NCBI GenBank assembly: GCA_015229165.1
Contig: JADGCD010000072.1
Span: 1-9,523, forward strand
Reading direction: 5' to 3'
Length of the DNA: 9,523 nucleotides
Origin: Nitrospinota bacterium
GTDB taxonomy: Bacteria; Nitrospinota_A; UBA7883; JADGGD01
Position 1 is the first letter of the stretch; each line of letters starts with the position of its first letter. Both the position numbers and the translations under genes were made by a program. The notes under the pieces were generated by a model. It was not told where the DNA came from, did not search any database, and was given only the letters and a program-made list of their open reading frames with translations. Positions 1 to 4,606 of this stretch are shown piece by piece.

Positions 1-584
1 CGGAACCCTTCCATCTGGGCGGTCAGGGGGCCGTCCCCTTTCTCCACCGCCAGCGTGGAGGCGATGGCTTCCCGCATCATCCGGGCGATCCGGGCCATTC
101 GCTGGGCCAGCTCTTTGGGTGTGTTCACCATGGGGGGACGGGCGGCGAGAAAGGCCTCGATCATTTCGGTGGCGGCGTTGATGCCGTCGGGGTTGGCCTG
201 TAGTTTCCCTTTCCCGTCACGACGGGCGATGACGGCGGTCCCCAGCGTCTGCGCCCCGTCCCGATACCAGCGGAACGCCAGATAATCAGTGAGCAGGAGG
301 TTGGTGAGCCCTTCACGGTAGCGGGCGAGCTGTTCGCTGTCGGCCACTTTGTCCAGATCGACGCCGACGTCCTTTGCCTCGATGTGTCCGGCCGGGATGT
401 CGCCGATGGTGACCAGATAGTCGGGTGCGCCGAAACTTCCCCGCTTCGGCTCGTTGGTGGCGGCGACGTTTTTGCCGAAGGACTCGACAAGGGTCTTCAG
501 TGCGGGACGGTGGGTGTGCTCGGTGGCGTCCCCCCGGGAGAGGGCCCGCTCGACGGCGGACAGATAGATGGTGAACGCCGACAT
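1..584 (-). CDS. Restriction-modification enzyme, N-terminal nuclease part (partial, runs off left edge)
   Basis: Reading leftward from the ATG at 584, an open frame of 194 codons continues without a stop to the window edge, so only the N-terminus is visible. Around residues 52-71 the protein has GAPDY followed 13 residues after the Asp by IEAK, with D55, E69 and K71 forming a PD-(D/E)XK nuclease motif. The surroundings (GDATEH near residue 18, TNEPKR near 43, a TDYLAFRWY stretch after residue 95) match my memory of the N-termini of long single-chain restriction-methylase proteins (Eco57I-like type IIG or type ISP), in which a nuclease domain precedes an N6-adenine methylase and a target-recognition domain. 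None of the methylase motifs is visible here because they would lie past the edge. A ribosome site AGGGGG lies just before the ATG. The family call is by recognition; the nuclease motif is directly seen. A solitary nuclease of another kind remains possible. Confidence 0.72.
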   Translation of the reverse strand, partial: MSAFTIYLSAVERALSRGDATEHTHRPALKTLVESFGKNVAATNEPKRGSFGAPDYLVTIGDIPAGHIEAKDVGVDLDKVADSEQLARYREGLTNLLLTDYLAFRWYRDGAQTLGTAVIARRDGKGKLQANPDGINAATEMIEAFLAARPPMVNTPKELAQRMARIARMMREAIASTLAVEKGDGPLTAQMEGF

Positions 585-615
585 GATCCCCCTGACATGC
601 TGATGGGTTTCGGGA

Positions 616-624
616 ATTATACCA
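616..624 (-). promoter_or_regulatory. Extended -10 promoter for the restriction-modification gene
   Basis: On the minus strand the sequence reads TGGTATAAT, a perfect TGn-TATAAT extended -10 element. No good -35 hexamer lies 16-18 bases upstream, which is usual for extended -10 promoters. Transcription would begin about 25 bases before the ATG at 584, leaving room for the AGGGGG ribosome site. The 83-base gap also has to hold the folC promoter on the other strand, for which I see no convincing match. Confidence 0.5.
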
Positions 625-667
625 AGCCGCGTGATAAACTGGCCGACACCTTTCTTCCCCGGACCGC

Positions 668-1936
668 ATGGACGTACGCGACCCTGTCGAATGGCTTCTC
701 TCGCTCACCTTCCGGGGCATCCGGATGGGGCTTGCCAATATGGAAGCCCTGCTGGCCCGCTTGGGGAATCCGCAGGCCAAAGTCCCCTCCATCATCGTCG
801 GCGGCACCAACGGCAAGGGGACCACGTCGGCCCTGATCGCCTCGATCCTCTCCGCCTCCGGTCGCCGGACGGGGCTCTATATCTCCCCCCACGTGGCCGA
901 CATCCGGGAGCGGATCGCCGTCGACGGGGCGCCGGTCGCCCCGGACGATTTCGCCCGGCTGGCCGCCACCATCCGCCGGGTCGCTGCGCAGGAATCGCCC
1001 ATCCCGGTCACGTTCTTCGAGACGATCACCGCCATGGGGTTTCTCCATTTCGCGGAACAGAAACTCGACGCGGCGGTGGTGGAGGTGGGGCTGGGCGGTC
1101 TGCTGGACGCGGTCAACATGGCGCCCGCCGGCGTGGCGGTCATCACCTCCATCGGGCTCGACCATGCCGACATTCTGGGGGGGACGCTTAAGGAAGTGGC
1201 TTTCGAGAAGCTGGGGATCGTCAAGCAGGGGCGTCCGCTGGTCAGCGGCGTCACCCGCCCCCGGTTGCAGGCGCATTTCGAACGGAGCTGCGCCGAAAAG
1301 GGGGCGACGCTCTACCGGATCGGGCGGGAGTTCGACGTCCGCTATCGCAAAAGCGGCCTGACCGGCGAGCGGTTCGACTACCGGGACGACGGTCTCGTCC
1401 TCTCGAACATAAAGTTGCCGCTGGTGGGGCGTCGACAGGCTGACAACGGGGCGCTGGCCATCCGGGCGGCGCGGCTCTTCGCCCCGGACCTGTCGGAGAA
1501 GGTCATCCGGGCCGGGGTGGCGGGGGTGAAGGTGATCGGGCGGTTCGAGACGGTTCGGCGCGACCCGCTGGTGATCGTTGACGGCGCCCACAACCCCCCG
1601 GCGGTGGAGGAGTTGGTCAAGACCGTGGCCCGCCACATCGACCGTCCCGTCGATCTGGTGTTCGGCGCCATGCGGGACAAGGACTACCGGGCGATGCTGG
1701 CGACGTTGGCGCCCCTCTGTCGATCGATCACCCTCTACGCGCCGCCGATGGAGCGGGCGGCGCCGTTGGCCGATCTTCACGCGGCGGTTCCAAAGGATTT
1801 CGCCGGGCCGGTGACCGAAGCGGCGTCGCCGGAGGAGGTGGCGCGGTTCATCGACGCGTCTCCCGCCGATGCGGTCTGGCTGGTGGCGGGGTCGTTCTAT
1901 GTGGTCGGCGCCATCAGGCGTCAGCTCGTTCCCTGA
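668..1936 (+). CDS. folC: Bifunctional folylpolyglutamate synthase / dihydrofolate synthase
   Basis: A 422-residue Mur-ligase-fold protein of normal FolC length. FolC adds glutamate to folates, and in many bacteria also joins dihydropteroate to glutamate, in the cytoplasm using ATP. Visible motifs are the P-loop GTNGKGTT at 46-53, SPH at 73-75, EVGLGG at 139-144, GLDH at 163-166, the FEKLGI lysine K181 (aligned with the carbamylated lysine of E. coli FolC) and the C-terminal DGAHNP and FGAMRDKD motifs. Two signature positions differ from the usual pattern: L145 where GGR is common, and R256 where G-x-H-Q is common. The start at 668 gives the normal N-terminal helix before the P-loop but has no clear Shine-Dalgarno; ATG 725 (residue 20) is a shorter alternative. 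The accD gene often found next to folC is absent. The stop overlaps the end of the convergent deaminase gene by 16 bases. Confidence 0.93.
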   Translation: MDVRDPVEWLLSLTFRGIRMGLANMEALLARLGNPQAKVPSIIVGGTNGKGTTSALIASILSASGRRTGLYISPHVADIRERIAVDGAPVAPDDFARLAATIRRVAAQESPIPVTFFETITAMGFLHFAEQKLDAAVVEVGLGGLLDAVNMAPAGVAVITSIGLDHADILGGTLKEVAFEKLGIVKQGRPLVSGVTRPRLQAHFERSCAEKGATLYRIGREFDVRYRKSGLTGERFDYRDDGLVLSNIKLPLVGRRQADNGALAIRAARLFAPDLSEKVIRAGVAGVKVIGRFETVRRDPLVIVDGAHNPPAVEELVKTVARHIDRPVDLVFGAMRDKDYRAMLATLAPLCRSITLYAPPMERAAPLADLHAAVPKDFAGPVTEAASPEEVARFIDASPADAVWLVAGSFYVVGAIRRQLVP

Positions 1937-2394
1937 CGTTTCGCCCACTCCCGGTAAATCGCGGCCACTTCGGCCCGACTTCCCGCAAGGGGGTTCAAGG
2001 TCACTTTCCGCTTCTCCGGCGGCAGGGCGAACTGGTCGAAGATGTACCGGTCGTCGAAGGCGATTCCGGCGGCTTCGTCCACGGTCCCGGCGTAATAGAC
2101 TTCGACGATGCCGGACCAATAGATGGCCCCAAGACACATGGGGCACGGCTCGCCGGAGGCGTAGAGGACGCAGCCGGTCAGGTCATGGGTGGCCAGCGTC
2201 CGCCCAGCGAGCCGCAACGCTTCGATCTCGGCGTGGGCGGTCGGGTCGTGGTTCGCCAACACCCGGTTGTGGGCTTCTGCCACGACGACCCCCGCTTTGA
2301 CGATGACGGCGCCGAAGGGGTATCCGGCGCCCGCTTCCATGCCGGTCCGGGCCAACTCAACGGCGCGGGCGAGGGGGGTATGATGATCGGCCAT
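1921..2394 (-). CDS. Guanine-deaminase-like zinc nucleobase deaminase
   Basis: A 157-residue cytidine-deaminase-fold enzyme. The zinc site is complete: HAE with H54 and catalytic E56, and PCPMC with C84 and C87. The segment GEPCPMCLGAIYW, followed by YAGTVDEAAGIAFDD and then a Tyr-Ile-Phe stretch, resembles Bacillus subtilis guanine deaminase (GuaD), including the Asp at 114, and has about the same length. The likely reaction is hydrolytic deamination of guanine to xanthine and ammonia in purine salvage. A tRNA adenosine deaminase (TadA) is less likely because the C-terminal part follows the GuaD pattern. The start at 2394 gives the usual family N-terminus; the frame is open 40 codons further upstream but would then run into the neighbouring gene. 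No Shine-Dalgarno precedes this ATG, and a TATAAT lies only six bases upstream. It is convergent with folC. Confidence 0.85.
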   Translation of the reverse strand: MADHHTPLARAVELARTGMEAGAGYPFGAVIVKAGVVVAEAHNRVLANHDPTAHAEIEALRLAGRTLATHDLTGCVLYASGEPCPMCLGAIYWSGIVEVYYAGTVDEAAGIAFDDRYIFDQFALPPEKRKVTLNPLAGSRAEVAAIYREWAKRQGTS

Positions 2395-2420
2395 GGGGGC
2401 ATTATACCCCCGGCCGATCA
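2384..2420. repeat. Long GC-rich inverted repeat enclosing the deaminase start codon
   Basis: TGATCGGCC (2384-2392) and its exact complement GGCCGATCA (2412-2420) flank an inner GGGGG (2395-2399) / CCCCC (2407-2411) pair. Together they form a 14-bp stem with one two-base bulge (2393-2394) and a seven-base loop. The minus-strand start codon spans 2392-2394, so in any transcript entering from upstream the ATG would be held in the stem beside the bulge. There is no U-run after the stem, so it is not a classic intrinsic terminator. The structure is directly seen; its role is inferred. Confidence 0.8.
2401..2406 (-). promoter_or_regulatory. Candidate -10 box for a leaderless deaminase transcript
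   Basis: The minus strand reads TATAAT here, followed by GCCCCC and then the ATG at 2394. A transcript starting the usual ~7 bases after the box would begin at or next to the ATG, giving an mRNA without a leader, in agreement with the missing Shine-Dalgarno. No -35 hexamer is evident (the bases 17 upstream are GC-rich), which lowers confidence. Confidence 0.4.
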
Positions 2421-2434
2421 CCCTCGGGAGGGGG

Positions 2435-2884
2435 CTACTTCGCCCCTCCGTCCGTCCCTTTGGCCGCATTGGTCGACTGCGGATCGGCGTTGTGCGCCTG
2501 GGCGGCCTGGGCATTGTTCAGGTCGCACGACTTCTCGGCGGCGACTTTTTCCACCAGGGCGATGTCTTCCCGGATGACGGCCAGATTCTCCTTGGCGTCG
2601 TCGGCGCCGCCCCAACTGAAAAAGCCGAAATCGAACAGGGCCATGGAGGCGACACCGGCGATATTCGTGGCGATGTTTTCGGTGCTGTTGTTCTTGATGG
2701 CCTCTTCCACGATCCGCTCGTCGCTGCGAAGGGTGCTGTAGGCGTCGGCCAGTTCGGGGCAGCTTGCGGCGCGCGCCTCGGCTAGGGTCTCTTCGTCAAA
2801 CTCCGCCGAGGCGGTTCCGGGGAAGAGCAACAGGGGGAGCAACAACAGGGGCGACACTATTTTTCGACATTTCGCGACGATCAT
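2435..2884 (-). CDS. Small secreted (periplasmic) protein of unknown function
   Basis: I do not recognise this 149-residue protein. It starts with a clear Sec signal peptide: lysine and arginine at 5-8, a leucine-rich core at 12-21 and an ASA cleavage site at 25-27, giving a mature protein beginning EFDEE. There is no lipobox cysteine after the core. The mature part is acidic and probably helical, with exactly two cysteines (C42 and C120) that could form a disulfide. Between them residues 70-91 are hydrophobic and rich in Ala, Gly and Phe (ending FGFFSW), which could be a buried helix or a membrane-associated segment. The tail after 125 is low complexity (Ala, Asn, Gln, Gly). A good ribosome site AGGAGAGG precedes the ATG at 2884, and the signal peptide fixes the start. 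The deaminase gene follows 40 bases downstream on the same strand, but the hairpin between them argues against simple co-expression. Confidence 0.78.
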   Translation of the reverse strand: MIVAKCRKIVSPLLLLPLLLFPGTASAEFDEETLAEARAASCPELADAYSTLRSDERIVEEAIKNNSTENIATNIAGVASMALFDFGFFSWGGADDAKENLAVIREDIALVEKVAAEKSCDLNNAQAAQAHNADPQSTNAAKGTDGGAK

Positions 2885-2925
2885 GATCCTCTCCTGTAAT
2901 AAAGGTGTGTCCCCGGAATGCGTGT

Positions 2926-2938
2926 CTTTGACGCAAAG
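2926..2938. repeat. Short palindrome in the leader of the secreted-protein gene
   Basis: CTTTG-ACG-CAAAG is a perfect 5-bp inverted repeat about 40 bases upstream of the ATG at 2884. It could be an operator half-site pair or a small mRNA hairpin; with a stem this short, chance is also possible. No convincing promoter was found for this gene in the 191-base gap before ssrA. Confidence 0.3.
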
Positions 2939-3017
2939 GAGTAATGCGGATTGTAAAGTATCTAGCGGGCGTACAAATTGGTGAATTTATGGGTATCCGG
3001 TTGCGCCTTGCCGGGGA

Positions 3018-3046
3018 TGGCAATAGGGTAACAAAGGGCGTACACT
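3018..3046 (+). promoter_or_regulatory. Candidate promoter of ssrA
   Basis: TGGCAA (3018-3023) and TACACT (3041-3046) are separated by 17 bases and would start transcription about 23 bases before the mature tmRNA end, a normal precursor length. The -35 is a weak match. The -10 lies inside GGGCGTACA, a nine-base word also found at 2967-2975. Between the start site and ssrA, CGAGCC-AA-GGCTCG (3053-3066) forms a small hairpin in the precursor leader. Confidence 0.4.
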
Positions 3047-3075
3047 AAAAGGCGAGCCAAGGCTCGGATGAAATC

Positions 3076-3441
3076 GGGGGCGTACCGGTTTCGACGGGAA
3101 TGCCGCGGTTCATAGTTGCGCGCCGAGGAGGTTACGGATCCTCGTTAATCCCCGTGACACATGTTAGTCGCCAACGACTACAACTACGCTGTCGCCGCCT
3201 AACTAGCGGTCTGAGAGCCGTCCGTCCACTTTAGTCTGCGGGGTGGGTTACGGGCGTCATGCACGCGGGCTAGCCGAGGGGAGGCGCCGATTGGCCCCAA
3301 GGCGAAACAAAGATCGGCTGGCGCTCCCCCCGCCTGTCGCTGGGCTACGGGGGAGGGCGAGATAAAGAATCGGCGAATACGCGCGTAGACGCTATGGATC
3401 AGGATTTTCGGACAGGGGTTCGACTCCCCTCGCCTCCACCA
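3076..3441 (+). ncRNA. ssrA: Transfer-messenger RNA (one-piece tmRNA)
   Basis: tmRNA rescues stalled ribosomes: it is charged with alanine, enters the empty A site with SmpB and adds a degradation tag. The 5' end GGGGGCG pairs with CGCCTCC (3431-3437) ahead of an encoded CCA, with a G-U pair at the third position, the alanine identity element. The 5' domain has the conserved GTACCGGTTTCGACGGG sequence, and the 3' end has a TTCGACT T-loop closed by AGGGG/CCCCT. The 366-base length is normal for one-piece tmRNA. A CGAGGA/TCCTCG stem near 3124-3145 fits the first pseudoknot region. The open frame begins after the usual GTTAGTC (see the tag entry). It is divergent from the secreted-protein gene and is followed by hairpins and a partial duplicate of its own 3' end. 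Confidence 0.97.
3170..3202 (+). other. tmRNA tag-peptide reading frame (ANDYNYAVAA)
   Basis: Starting at the GCC resume codon, ten codons and a TAA give ANDYNYAVAA; with the alanine carried by tmRNA itself the tag would be AANDYNYAVAA. The C-terminal Val-Ala-Ala is the kind of hydrophobic end recognised by ClpX, and the AND start is the usual SspB/ClpX-side motif. The fourth and eighth residues (Tyr, Val) replace the Glu and Leu of the E. coli tag. Confidence 0.9.
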
Positions 3442-3476
3442 CACCCTTGCGGGTGCTTTCTGCCTGCCGCTGTCGA
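3427..3476 (+). repeat. Direct repeat copy 1: ssrA 3' end plus downstream 34 bases
   Basis: This 50-base segment covers the last 15 bases of ssrA and the sequence behind it. Its last 33 bases (3444-3476) recur exactly at 3546-3578. The preceding 16 bases (3427-3442) recur with four substitutions, all transitions, at 3530-3545. A single extra A (3443) is the only length difference. Confidence 0.85.
3442..3461 (+). terminator. Short hairpin terminator directly after ssrA
   Basis: CACCC-TTGC-GGGTG followed by CTTTCT begins at the base right after the encoded CCA. The stem has only five pairs and the U-run is interrupted, so termination may be weak; a second hairpin lies 30 bases further on. Confidence 0.4.
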
Positions 3477-3485
3477 TGAAGAGTC

Positions 3486-3509
3486 GGCGCCCGTTGGCGC
3501 CTCGTCTTT
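3486..3509 (+). terminator. Hairpin between the two repeat copies, possible second ssrA terminator
   Basis: GGCGCC-CGTT-GGCGCC is a perfect six-pair GC stem followed by TCGTCTTT. It lies 45 bases after ssrA and is a better terminator candidate than the short stem directly behind the gene. The U-run is imperfect. Confidence 0.45.
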
Positions 3510-3529
3510 GACAGGTCAAGGGGGGCTAT

Positions 3530-3578
3530 CCCTCACTTCTGCCACCCCTTGCGGGTGCTTTCTGCCTGCCGCTGTCGA
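3530..3578 (+). repeat. Direct repeat copy 2: degenerate duplicate of the ssrA 3' end
   Basis: Compared with 3427-3476, 45 of 49 aligned bases match, with one indel. The part matching ssrA has lost the acceptor-stem sequence (CACTTCT in place of CGCCTCC) but keeps the CCA. The exact 33-base part includes the GGGTG arm and the bases following it. GACAGG, just inside ssrA at 3411, also recurs at 3510, so the original duplication may have been longer. No integrase gene is in the window. Confidence 0.8.
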
Positions 3579-3594
3579 GTGGCGCGCTCGTTGC

Positions 3595-3630
3595 ACCCCC
3601 GGTAGTAGTTTTGATTTCCGTTCCGGGGGT
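3595..3630. repeat. Perfect 8-bp inverted repeat with 20-base AT-rich loop
   Basis: ACCCCCGG (3595-3602) and CCGGGGGT (3623-3630) are exact complements around a T-rich 20-base spacer. There is no U-run after it on either strand. It lies between the ssrA repeats and the ArsR operon promoter; its role is unknown. Nothing else gene-like was found between 3579 and 3747. Confidence 0.6.
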
Positions 3631-3747
3631 ATATTGCGCGCAGGTCTCGACCGGTAGCGCGTAGCCAATCCTCTACCCCACCTCCTGCTCCCGCAGAGGG
3701 GCCTTCTGTCTGATGGCAGGTTCTCCCCATTCCGTGCAGTATTCCCC

Positions 3748-3776
3748 TTGACGGATGGTTGCAATGGCCGTAATTT
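3748..3776 (+). promoter_or_regulatory. Candidate promoter of the ArsR-SRPBCC operon
   Basis: TTGACG (3748-3753) has a 17-base spacer to TAATTT (3771-3776), placing the start of transcription about 25 bases before the ATG at 3808. Immediately downstream is an AT-rich stretch with the palindrome TTAATTAA (3786-3793), and CAGGTT is repeated at 3782-3787 and 3799-3804. ArsR-family repressors usually bind AT-rich imperfect palindromes overlapping their own promoter, so this is a plausible autoregulatory operator. Confidence 0.45.
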
Positions 3777-3807
3777 ACTATCAGGTTAATTAAGCGACAG
3801 GTTCACT

Positions 3808-4143
3808 ATGCAGCAGTCAGATACTCTCTCCGCCACCTTCGCTGCTTTGGCGGACCCCACGCGGCGGGCCATCCTTGCCCGTCTCGCTACCGGCGAAGCG
3901 TCGGTGGGGGAGCTGGCGGAGCCGTTCGACATAACCCCCCCCGCCGTGACCAAGCACCTGAAAGTATTGGAAAAAGCAGGGCTCATCACGCGGGGACGCC
4001 GCGCCCAGTGGCGCCCCTGCCGGTTGGAGGAAGCGCCCCTGAAAACGGCGTCCTGCTGGATCGAGGAGCAACGAAAGGTCTGGGAGTCCCGTCTGGACCG
4101 CCTGGAAGATTATCTGAGTGACATGCAAAAAGAGAAAGGGTGA
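3808..4143 (+). CDS. ArsR-family winged-helix repressor (non-metal type, SRPBCC-linked)
   Basis: A 111-residue DNA-binding protein. Residues 8-26 (FAALADPTRRAILARL) are the typical opening of the small ArsR fold. The helix-turn-helix follows at about 32-56, with recognition helix ITPPAVTKHLKVLEKAG, then the GLITRGRRAQWR wing at 58-69. The ELCVCD metal-binding motif of arsenic/cadmium sensors is absent; the only cysteines are C71 and C83, so a metal function is unlikely. The genes behind it encode two SRPBCC proteins, a common association (known from many genomes) in which the regulator is thought to control the ligand-binding proteins and itself. The ribosome site is weak (AGG seven bases before ATG). 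The stop lies four bases before the next start, indicating one transcript. Confidence 0.9.
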   Translation: MQQSDTLSATFAALADPTRRAILARLATGEASVGELAEPFDITPPAVTKHLKVLEKAGLITRGRRAQWRPCRLEEAPLKTASCWIEEQRKVWESRLDRLEDYLSDMQKEKG

Positions 4144-4147
4144 CACG

Positions 4148-4606
4148 ATGGCAACGAATGAAAAGGATCGGGAAGTGGTCCTGCAACGGGAAATTCCCTT
4201 CGCCCGTGAACTGGTCTGGAAGGCCATCACCGACCCCGACCATATGAAGCGGTGGTGGGGTCCGGACGGCTTCACCATCGAAGACCCGGCGATGGATCTG
4301 CGAATCGGAGGGGCGTGGACGTTTGACATGGTGGGGCCGGATGGAACCCGCTACCCCAACCACTCGGTGTTCACCGAAATCAACCCCCCGTCACGACTCC
4401 ACTTCGACCATGGCGACGGTAAGCGGGTCTGGTTCAAATCTTCCATCCTTCTGGAGGTGGCGGGCAAGGGAACGTTGGTAACGCTGCGCCATTTGTTCCC
4501 CAGCAAGGAATCCCGCGACGAGGTGGTCGACAAGTACGGCGCCATCGAAGGGGGCAAGCAGCACTTGGCGAAGATGGAGGCCTACATCAGGGAGCGTCTG
4601 TCATGA
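4148..4606 (+). CDS. SRPBCC / AHSA1-domain protein, first of pair
   Basis: A 152-residue START-like fold protein (AHSA1 / polyketide-cyclase group) that probably binds a small hydrophobic ligand in a deep cavity in the cytoplasm; the ligand is unknown. The signature is at residues 18-39: FARELVWKAITDPDHMKRWW followed by GP, then a GGAWTFDM strand, a WFKSS strand and a C-terminal helix from about residue 125 that normally lids the cavity. The start at 4148 is chosen because AAAGGG lies about eight bases upstream; an ATG at 4118 in the same frame would overlap the repressor gene. The last four bases (ATGA) overlap the start of the second SRPBCC gene, implying translational coupling. Confidence 0.88.
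   Translation: MATNEKDREVVLQREIPFARELVWKAITDPDHMKRWWGPDGFTIEDPAMDLRIGGAWTFDMVGPDGTRYPNHSVFTEINPPSRLHFDHGDGKRVWFKSSILLEVAGKGTLVTLRHLFPSKESRDEVVDKYGAIEGGKQHLAKMEAYIRERLS

Noticed and set aside
617..2146. Long minus-strand open frame opposite folC
   Set aside because: It is an Arg/Gly/Asp-rich shadow; folC on the plus strand has all expected motifs.
2421..2434. CCCTCGGGAGGG as terminator of the secreted-protein gene
   Set aside because: The loop would be only two to four bases, the stem is short and no U-run follows; too weak to call.
2395..2514. 40-codon N-terminal extension of the deaminase
   Set aside because: It would overlap the secreted-protein gene by 80 bases, is not similar to deaminase N-termini, and the family start matches the ATG at 2394.
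3199..3519. Open frame antisense to tmRNA on the minus strand (contains a GESNPCPK-like stretch)
   Set aside because: It is the mirror image of the conserved tmRNA 3' end. Such frames are a familiar annotation artefact and there is no independent coding evidence.
3444..3578. Possible CRISPR array (33-base exact repeat twice)
   Set aside because: Only two copies, 102 bases apart, one abutting ssrA and sharing its end; spacer length and context do not fit CRISPR and no cas gene is present.
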